Below are positions 1 through 10,259 of a stretch of DNA of 64,000 nucleotides, piece by piece; the stretch's first letter is position 1, and each line of letters begins with the position of its first letter. The notes below the pieces were generated by a model, which had not been told where the DNA came from, ran no database searches, and saw only the letters and a list, made by a program, of their open reading frames with translations. Position numbers and translations under genes: made by a program. The stretch comes from Strongylocentrotus purpuratus (Eukaryota > Echinodermata > Echinoidea > Camarodonta > Strongylocentrotidae). The stretch spans positions 14,645,383 to 14,709,382 of the forward strand of contig NW_022145613.1 in the NCBI RefSeq assembly GCF_000002235.5, written 5' to 3'.

Positions 1-519
1 TTATATCAAAATTTACATAATGAAAGAATTGTCAGAAAAAAAATCATTAGGCAACATGAATTAAATTGGCAATTCGAACTGGCCTTCCCTTTGCCCTTGC
101 ATCTACCCCTGGCCTTGCCTCTACCTCTTCCATTTTGGACGCCATTTTGAAAAAAAACGGTTTTTCGGAAGTTAGATTTTCTTAGATTTTTAGTATGTTA
201 TTGCTGACGTCATATACTACTAGAAACCGTTGAAAAAGCTTTTGTTGCAGTTTTTTTGAGGTTAGGCCCTTTTTTGCCTTGGAATGACTCTACTAATGAT
301 TAAAATCAAACTTCCAACGAAAGTTGGTCAAAGTGATCTTTTGTTTAGGGTTTGTGTTTTTTTTATCTCATTACTTTTTTCAATATCTTTGTTTAGAATA
401 CAATAAAATGATTTACCAAAGTATCTAGGGTTGGACTACTCAGGACTAACCAGTTTTATTTGGAAAGTTTTGATATGCACTGTAAAGCAATCTACTGTAC
501 TCTACACTAGCAGCAGCTC
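1..519. other. No gene seen; AT-rich repeat-like DNA
   Basis: No credible coding frame, tRNA or element end is visible. The stretch at about 80-130 is a pyrimidine-rich simple sequence with imperfect repeats of a ccttgcctct type motif. The rest is AT-rich. Confidence 0.5.
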
Positions 520-861
520 TTATGTCTTTGTTTCAGTCATGTTTTTGAGGGTGCATGATAGTGACCTAACAGAAGCCCTAACTTGGGATGGTGGGAAAAT
601 ATCATAGAGGTACACAGCTACAAAGTGATAAAATGGTTCAAGCACCAAGGCATATTCAACGTTGAACATGTACATGTAATGGGCCTTGAAAAGGCGGTCA
701 AACCCTTCTACCAAATTTGCCCCAGCTGCTACCACCGTCTTATGCAGCACCAGGAAATACTGACTGGGCTTCTTCTCCATTCCGACTGATACCAGGTATG
801 GCTGGATGTAAGTGGTATTTGGCGTATCATGCTCAGAGCTAGAGAGCAATAAACTCTGCAT
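520..861 (-). pseudogene. C-terminal fragment of a repetitive, transposon-associated ORF
   Basis: The minus-strand frame reads 113 residues containing the segments KPSQYFLVLHKTVV, DRLFKAHYMYMFNVEYAL and LEPFYHFVAVYLYDI, followed by VRSLSCTL and a stop. From family knowledge, this pattern (xxDRLFKxHYxFxxxYAxxLxxFYxF) is the C-terminus of a high-copy protein family seen in fish, cnidarians and echinoderms that behaves like a mobile-element gene. Its biochemical role is unknown to me. No N-terminal partner is adjacent in frame, so I call it a broken copy. Confidence 0.4.
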
Positions 862-888
862 TTCAAATGAAAACAGAAAAAGTATTAA

Positions 889-1435
889 TTACTTTCTATT
901 CTCTGTTGATTTCCTACGTTTGGGTACAGGCATGTGCTCAAAAACTGAAGGCACAGCATCTTCCTTCAGTCTCGTCTTCTCGTTCGTGTCCAACAGTTTT
1001 GCTTGGAGGTCTATTATGAAATCCTCCTCAACGAAATGTTCGCTGCACACTACGTTACTGCGGCTGAACTTTTTCAAGTCGTATTTATCAACTTTCAAGG
1101 CAGAAATCCATCCAACAAATCTCAGGTCTCTTGGCTGGGTTGGGAATGACATGAAAGCTGACTCTTGGATTCTTACAGCCAGTATGTGAGGTGTTAGAAC
1201 AGTTGTTTAGCGTATCTGATATTTTTTCTGACATTTCTTCCTTCTTAAGCTCACTAGTATTGACGTAGTACTTTATGGAAGTCATTCCTTGTGAAATAGG
1301 CTGATTTCCCAGCATCTCTTGCTGCTCTAAAAGCCTACATTTGTGCTTGCCTGAGCTGTCGTACCCATGTTTGTTTGCGCTTGGTGCTTTGATACCAACA
1401 TGGGTGCAATCTATACAGCCCAAAGTATTTGGCAT
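889..1435 (-). pseudogene. Harbinger-type transposase fragment joined to a THAP zinc-finger remnant
   Basis: Two overlapping minus-strand frames. The first (1088-1435) opens with MPNTLGCIDCTHVGIKAP, matching the conserved GxIDGTHVxI block at the start of the DDE core of Harbinger/PIF transposases. It then runs into CKNPRVSFHVIPNPAKRPE, which resembles the first half of a THAP DNA-binding domain. The second frame (889-1152) continues the THAP domain with FVGWISALKV, the CSEHF zinc-ligand motif (C-x2-H) and an AVPSVF tail of the AVPTIF type. One frameshift near 1150 separates the halves of the THAP domain. The transposase lacks the rest of its catalytic core. A second, shorter copy of the Harbinger block lies at 6361-6420. 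This is a dead insertion, not a host gene. Confidence 0.6.
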
Positions 1436-1719
1436 GGTAGCTATTTCAACGAACTGGGTCTTTTTCGTTGCTAGAGATCAACACGTCAGAAATTAAGAAA
1501 TTCACTGAATCTTACTGAAATTGCATCAGTAACAGCTGCAATTGCTCTACTTTGTGATGTCTGTGAGATATTTTTTAGATCACCCATCACATGTTGAAAA
1601 GTTCCGCTTGTGAAAAACCGAAGATGCCTGTTGTTCAACGATTAACGGTCGAGGCCCATCTTGTTGTCTTTTAAATGTTTCCTACAACTTGATACGTCAC
1701 AGTATTTATTAGTGCCCCA

Positions 1720-2170
1720 TAGGAGAAGAGTCTTTCGTTATATCCTTTGACCGCTCTCTGAGTCTGTAGGGAGGCTGCAGTGGACTTAACCTGCTTTGCT
1801 ACACGGGTTGTGAACGTCTAGCCAGTTGTATACTTCTTTCACTGCAAACTGTGTTCTAAGGCTTTCCTCTATATTTCAGTTGAAAGCTCTTCATATCCTA
1901 GCCTATAATTTCTCATAAAGTTCTTTTCTGTGATGTTTGGTGACACACAATCTTCTTCTAACTTGTTACTTGTTGAGCAAGTCAACAGCATTCCTTTGAA
2001 GAGGAGTAAGGCCAGGTCCCTGGATGTTTTTGTAGATCTGGCCTTCTAGATCTACTACATCTTGATACGACAAAGTCCCCACAAGAGCAGATTCCTTCAT
2101 TGTATCCTTTGACAGCTCTCTGTAGGAAGACTGCAGAGCACTTAGCCTGCTTTGCTATACGTGCAGAGTG
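1720..2170. repeat. Dispersed repeat, three related copies
   Basis: A motif of about 90 bp (ctctctgtaggaaggctgca, then cacttagcctgctttgcta, then gcagagtggtgagaa) occurs at about 1740-1810, 2100-2180 and 3766-3870. The copies are degenerate and in the same orientation, as expected for fragments of one element inserted or duplicated locally. Confidence 0.5.
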
Positions 2171-2840
2171 GTGAGAAAATGCCTTGCTGTTTAAACACCT
2201 CCAAGGAAGAATGCAGGGTCTGCAGCGTACGGGGACGAGTTGCTGGTATTTGCATGGGTAGGGTCACCAATTCCTTCCTGCTGATGTTGCAATATAAGCA
2301 GCAGTGGTGACCTGGATGAATTTTGAAATACAAGGTCAACAAAATCAAGGAAAGGTCAATTATCAATTCTAAATCATTTTCTGTGAGATTTATACTTTAA
2401 AATTATTACTGATAATCCTCATTCTGTAATCATACTTTCCTCTGCAAAATTATCTAGTCTGTGCATCAATCTCAATTCAATTTGAATATTATAATGAATG
2501 GACAGGCAAATTGTTGTGCTTTAAAACAAGGCTGGGGAACAGCGTCGGGAAATTTCAATAATCTCAACAAACGCTCATAAACAACCATATCCCTTTGAAT
2601 GCTTACAATTGGGACCAGTGAGGCATACATTTGGTTTAGATACTCGTAATCTCCAAATGCAAATACCTTGATCTTCTTCCCCCTGTAAAGAAAGTTATCA
2701 GCAATGTCAGTAACATCTACCTCTTTTATATCATCACTTATGCTCGGCAGTCCTATTGCAGTAATCACATAAGTCTGTGAATGGTTCTTTACGGATCTGA
2801 CGGGTATCTTGTAGATTTCAGTCTCTAAATCTTTTCCCAC
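2142..2840 (-). pseudogene. Decayed transposon-associated protein, C-terminal half
   Basis: The minus frame 2472-2840 contains GKKIKVFAFGDYEYLNQMY. After a frame break, the minus frame 2142-2366 continues with GHHCCLYCNISRKEL and ATRPRTLQTLHSSLEVFKQQG. These blocks normally follow one another in a single large repetitive protein of marine invertebrates (FGDYEFLxxMYGLSGxxGxHxCLxCxIT pattern). The region between them is lost or shifted, so the copy is inactive. Matching upstream blocks lie at 3140-3770 on the same strand, so about 1.6 kb here is one degraded gene. I do not know the transposon superfamily. Confidence 0.45.
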
Positions 2841-3111
2841 GTTGCCGACCTTCCTTATTGTGATGGAAGATTTCTTTCCTTTTAGGTTGAGTGTCTTGGC
2901 TACTCATCCGTTCCAGCATAATAATATAGATATTTAGTTTCTAAATCTGAAAATAAAATATTGATAAAGATTTTGTGCACATCGAGTAACAATTTGAATC
3001 ACCAGTATCGGAGTACTTCTTTGTATAGAACTTTACATAGTGTCTACCAACCTCAAAGTTGACGGAGACAGCTCCTCGACCTGGGGCATGGAAACAGCTT
3101 AGCGCAACGTC

Positions 3112-3500
3112 AAGATTGAATGAGGAGTCCCCCTCCCCCCCCCCCCCCCACAAGGTAGAGGAGGACTACTCGCATGTTCGCTAAGCTGTTTGGTCAAGAC
3201 ACATTTGCTGGTTGGACCATCAACTTGAAGGTACCACCTCCTTTGTCCCCTCCGATCTTCAGCCAGACTTCATCTGAAGGTATGTGCCCATCATGCCACG
3301 TCAATTCAACATCTAGATTGAATGCGGATTCCCCCCCCCCCCCCCCCAGGGTAGAGGAGGACTACTCGCGTGTTCGCTAAGCTGTTTGGTCGAGTTACAT
3401 TCGCTGGCTGAACCATCAGCTTGAAGGTACCACTTCCTTTATCACCTCCGATCTTCAGCCAGACTTCATCTGAAGGTATGCACCCACTGAGCCAGAATGC
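3112..3500 (-). repeat. Two-unit tandem duplication (about 199 bp each) within a decayed ORF
   Basis: Two direct repeats, about 3112-3310 and 3311-3500, each begin with a poly(C) run and contain gtagaggaggactactcgc, gttcgctaagctgtttggtc and cttcagccagacttcatctg. On the minus strand both units encode IPSDEVWLKIGGDKGxGT followed by FKLMVQPANV, a block that belongs to the same repetitive protein as the fragments at 2142-2840. The upstream unit stays open longer, while the other reaches a stop soon after PANV. This looks like a local duplication inside a dead gene, with its boundary at the C homopolymer. Confidence 0.6.
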
Positions 3501-3526
3501 CATGACTCCTCTCGATATTGGCTATG

Positions 3527-3769
3527 CTAGCTTGTTTCCATCTTTATCATTTCCAACTGGGATTTGAGTTTCTTATTTTCTTTTTTGAGTGCATGGTTTT
3601 GTTTGGCCACTTCTCTGTTTTTTTCTACCATTGTTTTCTTTGCTGCTGCATGTTCATCTTCCATGCTCTTCACATTTTTTTCCATGTCATTGACCACATT
3701 CATTATTTGATTTATTGCCTGTGGGACATTGTATTGGTGATGTCTTAATCTAGTGCATACTCCGATCAT
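3527..3769 (-). pseudogene. Coiled-coil segment of the same decayed element protein
   Basis: An 80-residue minus frame is rich in K, E and N with heptad-like spacing (INQIMNVVNDMEKNVKSMED, then KKENKKLKSQLEMIK). It sits just 5' of the PSDEVWLKIGGDKG block on the same strand and most likely is the N-terminal part of that broken protein. No catalytic motif is visible. Confidence 0.35.
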
Positions 3770-4341
3770 TTTGACATCTCTCTGTAGGAAGGCTGCATAG
3801 CACTTAGCTTTTTTTACTATTTGTGCAGAGTGCGATGTATTGCTGTCGCAGAGTGGTGAGAAACTGCTCTTCCTTGCATCTACAAATGTCTGTTAAAAGC
3901 TCCTTCTTCTGTTTTGATGGCTTTCTCTAGTTGGATGTTCTTTATGTAGCATCTCCTTCTTTTCACCATATAGATAGATGCCAATAATGTGACAGGTTTA
4001 AACCGATATGTTGTTTATAAAACGCTGTACCTTTGATGGCAGAGCTTGACCATGCATAAATCCAGCAAAGAAATGCTGGTAACACAACATGGTTCATTTT
4101 CCTCGCTGTGGATATTCGATCCCAAAGGCGTAGAAGGCAGCGAAAGATGCCTATCTTCTTCTATATGAAGTAGTAGAGGGCATCTGTCTGAAGAACTACC
4201 CTGTGGAATGGGGTCATCTCTTCCTCTATGTAGGCAAATTTGCGCAAGAATGACCACATTCTCTTCATGACTTCTCAATCTGTTGGGTCAATCCCTGAAG
4301 ACCACTTACTACCAAATTCAATCTGGCAGGACCATTTATGC

Positions 4342-4995
4342 TTATAGAAATAGGGCTGCAAGGAATGTGTACAGGTAGCGTGACGCATGGATGGATTTGT
4401 AGAGCAGTTCGTACTTGGCCGGCTTGTTTGGGTTGTATTGCCTGAAGGCGAGGGATGTCCTCATGGGATAGAGAGTTTCATCGATGGTGAGACACTCATC
4501 CGGTGTTACGGCTGATGCACAATGACGGTTCAGAAGAATATGCATCTCGCCAAAGGCTGCAAAACGGTCGTGCTTCCACCTGTCCTGCCTTGTTGTGAAG
4601 TGATCGAAGGAGAGCTTCAAAAGTAGGAATGCAAAGATGCTGTCTTTTCCTCTTACAATATCCCATAAGGGCCTGATTGCCACCCTGTAAAATAGGCCCA
4701 ATGCCTTCAACTCTGCAACGTAAAGTTTTTCATTTACGTCTCCCTCTACTGCTAGAAGTAGATTGTTCTTGTTGTCCAAGAGGGAGAGGAATTTCTTCAT
4801 GTGCTCTACATGATAGAAGAAGGAGAAAGCTCCTTTGAATAGTACATTGGCACGATTGCCAATGTAGTTGAGCATCTTGTTGGTTACACCACATGCAATC
4901 TCAAGGAATGATGAAATACATCCCCAACGCCAGATTTGTCGCAACCTCGATAATGGAAGGCCTTGCTTGCAGTGCGAACAAGTCTTGTAACTCAA
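4342..4995 (-). pseudogene. piggyBac-type transposase, N-terminal half
   Basis: A 217-residue open frame. Near its C-terminal end it carries DECLTIDETLYPMRTSLAF followed by RQYNPNKPAKYELLYKSI, the diagnostic block of piggyBac transposases (DDE_Tnp_1_7: DExLxxFRGRxxFRQYxPxKPxKYGxK). Upstream residues (FLLLKLSFDHF, RFAAFGEMHILLN) fit the region before it. The frame stops shortly after this block, so most of the catalytic aspartates are missing and no terminal inverted repeats with TTAA are recognisable. The sequence just upstream (4915-5272) is duplicated at 7081-7441. Non-functional relic; family call fairly sure. Confidence 0.72.
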
Positions 4996-5272
4996 GCCTC
5001 TGATTTTACTTCACAATCAACTCGTTCTTTTTTAAATCGCGCAACAAGTTGTAATATTGAATTTCCTCTTCGTCTTCATAATCAATTTCGAACACAGTTT
5101 TCATGGAATCTTCTTTTCTGGTGTTGATACCGCGATCACTAGACCTCTTACCCACATTTTCTTGTGAGCAATTATGAACAGATATTCAATTTCCTTCCCA
5201 ACAAGCAGTTCTGGCTTCTCCAGAAAATTTGCCAGAACCAGTTTTGATGCCTGAGCAGCTCTCTTCTCACTT
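4915..5272 (-). repeat. Element segment duplicated at 7081-7441 (copy 1)
   Basis: About 350 bp are nearly identical in order to 7081-7441, beginning with aatacatcc(c/t)caacgccag and ending near gagcagctctctt. On the minus strand both copies encode the motif FLEKPELLVG followed by EIEYLFIxAHKKMWVRGLVI, which precedes the transposase frame here. In this copy the frame is broken by small indels. The duplication shows that more than one copy of the same element, or a segmental duplicate, sits within 7 kb. Confidence 0.65.
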
Positions 5273-5340
5273 TTAGTATTCAAATTCCAAGAGATTTGAT
5301 TTGATCCAAAACAAACAATGCAAAGCACATTGTGAAACAA

Positions 5341-5706
5341 CAGCCTGTGGGGCACAATTCAATTTCAAAAGTTCATCACGGTGATAAGAAATAGGAGTTA
5401 AGTAGGTTGATGCAGACTTTAACTCATTTTCTGTCTGAGGTCCAGGATTTGGATTGATGGATTGATATCACCAGAAATCAATAGTTGTATTTGGAAAGTT
5501 GATGATGTGTTAGAATAATAAGAAACATGTTGAGACAGGAAGTCAATATAGCTAGGTTCTGAGGGTTGCCAATACTTTCCTCAAGGCAACTGGTCCTTAC
5601 ACTGTCTCTGTAGAATTAGAAACACAGCACAACTGATGAGCTCCAACGCGTGGATTTTCGTTGCTTCCGAGCCTGCATCTGACTGTTGCAAAAGCTTCTG
5701 TGCCTT
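5341..5706 (-). repeat. Retroelement 5' segment, copy 1 (second copy at 10758-11106)
   Basis: About 360 bp align collinearly with 10758-11106, from cagcctgtggggcacaattc to ttgcaaaagcttctgtg. On the minus strand the other copy encodes the motif ISGDINPNPGP. Here an 8-bp duplication (gattgatg) at about 5455-5470 shifts the frame inside that motif, so this copy cannot encode it. The segment at 5279-5340 directly before it is also repeated at 7914-7975. Confidence 0.6.
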
Positions 5707-6140
5707 TCAATCTTTTCTTCTGATGTCCACAGCAGGCCAAGCTTCACAACTTGCCTATTTTGAGGGGGTCTGTTCTCCTTTTGGGGGTTCCCTTGATACA
5801 TCATTGGAGTAGGAGGGGTTGGTGGTGGTGGTGGTGGTGGTGGTGGTGGTGGTGGTGGTGGTGGTGGTGGTGGTGGTGGTGGGGATGGGTAAGGGAGGTA
5901 TGGGTTGGGCGCGCCAAGCTGCTGGGGGTAGCTCTTTACGGTGCGCTTCTGTGTATATTTTGCATCACGAGTGGCTTCGGCCTCTTGAATGAGGCTTATT
6001 AATTTATGAAAAGGGGGCGCAACAATTTGTTGATGGAGATTTGTTACAGAGAGGATGTACTCATCCTGGCATCCCATCCTAAACCTATCTAAAAGATTCT
6101 GGTCTGTCGAGTCTGGTAAAAACTCTCCTATCTCCACCAA
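5616..6140 (-). pseudogene. Gag-like fragment with a microsatellite-expanded polyproline tract
   Basis: A 174-residue minus frame: FLPDSTDQNLLDRFRMGCQD, then PPFHKLISLIQEAEATRDAK, a polyproline tract from a (GGT)n repeat at 5820-5881, then a basic tail. The pattern of an acidic helical block followed by PPFxxLIxxIxxEExxR is seen in Gag/CCHC-type retroelement proteins and their domesticated relatives. No zinc knuckle is present. The plus-strand frame over the repeat is a polytryptophan artefact. Assignment to Gag is tentative. Confidence 0.35.
5820..5881 (+). repeat. (GGT)n microsatellite
   Basis: About 20 uninterrupted GGT triplets lie on the plus strand. They encode polyproline on the minus strand inside the Gag-like frame. 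Confidence 0.95.
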
Positions 6141-6360
6141 CTTGTTGATTTTGAGCTGTGTCCTCTTTAGGAAGTCTGAGGGCTTTTACCCTTTGTCATG
6201 GGACATACACATAAACTCGCTAAGGAGAAGGGACTTGTTCTCTACTGCGCCATACACATTGTCCAAAAAAGATACAAGTCCATGGGCAGTGGAGCTTCTC
6301 GTCCTGATGTCCCTGGGTTAGGGTTTAGGGTATTGGATATTGATTGTTCCTTAAGTGTTT

Positions 6361-6420
6361 ATGCGCTTGGTGCTTTAATACCAACATGATTGCAGCCAAT
6401 ACAGCCCAAAGTTTTCTCTT
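6361..6420 (-). pseudogene. Short Harbinger transposase fragment
   Basis: About 60 bp match 1378-1437 (gcgcttggtgctttrataccaacatg motif), the DNA encoding the GCIDCTHVGIKAPSA block of the Harbinger fragment there. Only the block itself is present. Confidence 0.5.
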
Positions 6421-6687
6421 GGATGAAGATAACATTTACTACTAAGAATTTATTTATTATGATAACAATCATTGAACATACAGCCCAACATGCATCCTAG
6501 GGCTAAATATATTCACTTTACAAAACAAAATATACAGAATACATACAAATCAAGATGAAAAACAAAGAATACCAATTATCAATCATTAGGTTGAAATAAA
6601 GTTAATGTAGTACAAAATAATCATACAAAATTACACTGAATAAATCCTCAAATATTACATTTAACATTTCAGAAGTAAAATTAGATT

Positions 6688-6990
6688 GTGGTGATTGTAG
6701 GAAACCTGCAACTACTTCTTCAAGATGTTTTTGCATTTCATGGCTCGAAAATGAATTTTGCTGCTGACTTAGCCGGTAGTGTTCCTTTGAAGGGCCTTTA
6801 CAGTTCACTTCTTTATGAAGAAATGACAGCTGTGTTAAAGATGGCAGGCCTCACTTCTTCTTCAGTCTTGGAGGATCTTAATTTCTCAACACAGGGTGAC
6901 TTCGAGCTAGATGACAGTGCAGAAGCTACAGAGCAACCAGCATCTGAAGAAAGCTCAACTATGTCATCAACCAGAACCAGAAGCGGATGA
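6688..6990 (+). CDS. Unrecognised 100-residue plus-strand ORF, possible exon remnant
   Basis: The C-terminal part (VLEDLNFSTQGDFELDDSAE, then ASEESSTMSSTRTRSG and stop) is acidic and serine-rich, and is followed 35-40 bases later by AATAAA, as in a terminal exon. The 5' part overlaps, on the opposite strand, a segment related to 7606-7791 (KEHYxLxxQQNS), so this part may be antisense element DNA. No homologue is recognised. Treat it as a possible fossil 3' end. Confidence 0.2.
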   Translation: MVIVGNLQLLLQDVFAFHGSKMNFAADLAGSVPLKGLYSSLLYEEMTAVLKMAGLTSSSVLEDLNFSTQGDFELDDSAEATEQPASEESSTMSSTRTRSG

Positions 6991-7080
6991 GTTATTAAAC
7001 CACCAGATCGCTTGAACTTGTAAATAAATGAAAGCGAACCACAAAGAAAGACTTTCGCGTTTTGTAAATAGTTTAAAGTT

Positions 7081-7791
7081 AATACATCCTCAACGCCAGA
7101 TTTGTCGCAACCTCGATAATGGAAGGCCTTGCTTGCAGTGCTAACAAGTCTTGTAACTCCGGCCTCTGATTTTACTTCACAATCAGTTCGTTCTTTTTTA
7201 AATCACTAAACAAGTTGTAATATTGAATTTCCTCTTCGTCTTCATAATCGATTTCGAACAGTTTTCATGGAATCTTCTTTTCTGGTCTCGATACCGATCA
7301 CTAGACCTCTTACCCACATTTTCTTGTGAGCACTTATGAACAGATATTCAATTTCCTCCCCAACAAGCAGTTCTGGCTTCTCCAGGAAATTTGCCAGAAC
7401 CCGTTTTGATGCCTGAGCAGCTCTCTTCGTCTTCTCACTTTCAATTATCTCACCCAATTTCCTTTTTCTGGTCCTCAAAGTTTTCTGCTTGTTCCTCTGT
7501 TGGAGTATAATCCAGACCAGACACGCCTTGGATGCTTTTCTTGGGCAGTATTTGCAGCCTCTACGGGATCCATCTCTGTACAAAGATGATTGTAGTCAAC
7601 CACTTCTACGAGATGTTTTTCCATTTCTTGGCTCGAGTTTTCTGCCTTTCTCTTTGAGCGGGAGGCTTGTTTCTCCAATCAACCTTTTTTCCTGAATTTT
7701 GCTGCTTTGTTAGCTGGTAGTGTTCCTTTCTAATAATAAGAATTATAAAAACGTTACTTGTAAAGCGCTTACCACCGAAGTCTCTAAGCAC
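7081..7791 (-). pseudogene. Broken element ORFs, copy 2 of the 4.9-5.3 kb segment
   Basis: 7081-7441 duplicates 4915-5272. Minus frame 7242-7583 encodes KRAAQASKRVLANFLEKPEL, then GEEIEYLFISAHKKMWVRGL, with a basic N-terminal region. Minus frame 7606-7791 encodes KEHYQLTKQQNS and a basic stretch that recurs at 6602-6808. The KPELLVGxxIxxxF...WxxGxV pattern is a small domain found next to transposase-like genes in invertebrates, with unknown function. Frames are interrupted, so this is a relic. Confidence 0.45.
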
Positions 7792-8206
7792 TAAGACGTA
7801 TACTTGGATGCGGCAGGGAGATTGGGTATTCTTAGTAGTTGTTTCAGTCTTTGACGACCACTCTTTTTTCCCCTATGACTATACGACTACGTTTGGACTG
7901 TTTCTGAAGTATTCCAATTCCAAGAGATTTGATTTGATCCAAGACAAAAGGATGCAAAGCACATTGTGAAACAACATGTAACAAGGGAACAGGGTACCTA
8001 GAATAATAAAATGAAGAGAAGAAAACAGTTGCTTGTGGTGTAATTGGTGTCAGCATGTAGAATGACACATGGCATCACCAGCACTCTGTTCCTTTGTTTC
8101 TCCTCATTAATTAAGATGTCTAGGACTCTTCCATTCTCCAAGGCAGGGGGGGGGGGGATATCATAAGAGATGCCACTTTTGGCCAACTATATATTCTATT
8201 ATAAGT

Positions 8207-8296
8207 AACTGATTTAGGAGTGACTTATAATTAACAAAATTTAGAGGGGGGAGCATAATTTATCCAAAAACAATCAAATCTGTCGGGCCTGATCAC
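8207..8296. repeat. 90-bp dispersed repeat (second copy 10662-10752)
   Basis: The string from aactgatttaggagtgactt through caaaatttag, a G run and caatcaaatctgt to gggcctgatcaca occurs here and at 10662-10752. There it abuts the retroelement segment, so it is probably part of the same composite element. Confidence 0.6.
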
Positions 8297-8758
8297 ACTC
8301 TTCCCCACCAGAAAAGATGTCGTCCTCGACAGATAAACAATAAGTAAATATACCATACATACATACATACATGTAACATAAAATTCAGTCAACTTGGACT
8401 AGACCATAACAAAATCCACAATATTGCATATACACTTCATATGATCAGCCCTATCCATCTAGTATCTGTATTACAATTATTACGAGAACTGCAACATCAA
8501 TGGTTTGTGCACATACCTTTAATGTTCAACTCTCAAGTCCATTTAGGGGACTTTACATTGTAATGACATCTAAAATATAAATGAATATGTGACATAAAGG
8601 ATAGACTCTTGGCACTTCCTATGAGTGATTGTCCGTCTTTGGATTCTGGTGATACATTTACTGCATTTGCTCAAATCAATGAGCATGACTATGCATCTTG
8701 GAGTGCCTGTACTCTCATCATCACCAGTTTCCCTGTTACACAGCGCTGTGAGTTTTTT

Positions 8759-9655
8759 ATGCCTCCGTTACGAAGTAGCCGGAGGCATTATGTTTTCGGG
8801 TTGTCCGTCCGTCCGTCCGTACGTCCGTACGTCCCGTTCTCGTGATCGCGTTATCTGAAGAACCGATTGATGGATTCCTGCCAAACTTTGGTCATGTATG
8901 TATCTTGCAGAGCCGATGAACTGATTAGATTTGGGGGTCACGAGGTCAAAGGTCAAAGGTCACAGGGCTCATTATGTATGCAAAAACAGCTCGTGATCGC
9001 GTTATCTGAAGAACCGATTGATGGATTCCTGCCAAACTTTGGTCATGTATGTATCTTGCAGAGCCGATGAACTGATTAGATTTTGGGGTCACGAGGTCAA
9101 AGGTCAAAGGTCACAGGGCTCATTATGTATGCAAAAACAGCTTGTGATCGCGTTATCTCAAGAACCGATTGATGGATTCCTGCCAAACTTAGGTCATGTA
9201 TGTTACTTGCAGAGCCGATGAACTGATTAGATTTTGGGGTCATGAGGTCAAGGTCAAAGGTCATGCGGCTCATTATGTATGCAAAAATAGCTTGTGATCG
9301 CATTATCATTAGAACAGATTGATGGATTCTTGGGTCATGAGGTCAAAGGTCAAAGGCTCATTATGTATGCAAAAATAGCTTGTGAACGCATTCTCATTAG
9401 AACTGACAGATGGATTACTATTTAACTCGGGACATCTTGTGGAGCCAATGAACTGAGTAGATGTTAGGGTCATGAGGTCAAAGATCAAAGGGTCATATAT
9501 GTATATGAGAAATTGCTTGTAATCACGATATTCTGAGAACCTGTTAATGGATTACAATTGAACTTGAATTTGAAAAATTTCTTCTGTTTTGGTTTGTAAA
9601 TTGCTCTATGACGGAGGCATCATTTCGACTGCGCGCAGTCGAAGTTCCATCTAGT
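8759..9655 (+). mobile_element. Non-autonomous tandem-repeat element, copy 1
   Basis: The left end is a hairpin (atgcctccg 8759-8767 pairing with cggaggcat 8780-8788), followed by ttttcgggttgtccgtccgt and a (CCGT)n run. The body has three tandem units of 151, 151 and 150 bp starting at 8841, 8992 and 9143, then degenerate partial units. The right end has acggaggcatcat followed by the perfect 18-bp palindrome TCGACTGCGCGCAGTCGA (9625-9642) and ttccatctagta. The same terminal features occur inverted at 16855-18263. There is no coding capacity. The architecture (hairpin end, short microsatellite, internal tandem array, subterminal palindrome) resembles Helitron/Helentron-type non-autonomous elements, but that classification is inference. 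Confidence 0.75.
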
Positions 9656-9774
9656 ATTAATAGACAGTGCATCCCCCCCCCCCCAAAAAAAAGTTGACTT
9701 TGGGGAGATTTTTCATAGGAGAGCAAAAACATTTCTTTGAGTCCTGTGCCAACTCCACCAAGATCGTCCTTTTA

Positions 9775-10214
9775 TTGTTAAAGAATAAAGGTCTATAATG
9801 TGATCCAGCTGGTCGACTTCATTGTCACAAGGCTGGAGACCTATTACGAAAGGAGGCTAATAGACGTCTGCAACAACAGACTAGATAGGGTGCTCCAGTC
9901 TCGATTTCTGCCAGGTATTGCGGCTGGATCTAAAATTGATCCCAACAAAAAATTATTCATATTATTATAAGTATTCACGATTTTTCATTGGTACTAGATT
10001 AACAGGTCTATCTGTCATATGTGGTGAAGAAGACGAGGACGAGGAGTGGGTCCTTCATTGGACTGCGGAGGAGGACACCGAGGAGGAGATGGAAGAGGAG
10101 GAGCAGAGGAACGAGGATAGCCATGACTATCCCTCTCTGTCTCCAGAACTAGTTTTGACAATCACTCCAACATTTGAAATCTATACCGAGAGTTCTCAAG
10201 AATTTGATCTTTAA
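9775..10214 (+). CDS. Unrecognised plus-strand coding-like segment, possible exon remnants
   Basis: An open frame at about 9775-9960 reads VIQLVDFIVTRLETYYERRL followed by DVCNNRLDRVLQSRFLPGI. A second frame (9918-10214, 98 residues) ends in an extremely acidic tract (GEEDEDEEWVLHWTAEEDTE) and is followed directly by taataaagc, a possible poly(A) signal. The segments overlap and could be pieces of an old processed or element-derived gene. I recognise no domain and there is no start context, so function is unknown. Confidence 0.2.
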
Positions 10215-10259
10215 TAAAGCTATATAAGGACATGTTATGGTTCATTTTCCTGAAAGATA

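Noticed and set aside
5751..6002. Plus-strand ORF with a polytryptophan run
   Set aside because: It is the complement of the (GGT)n microsatellite. Polytryptophan of this length is not credible, and the minus-strand frame explains the flanks better.
8841..9400. CRISPR-like array of regular repeats
   Set aside because: Units are contiguous 150-bp tandem repeats without unique spacers, in a eukaryotic genome.
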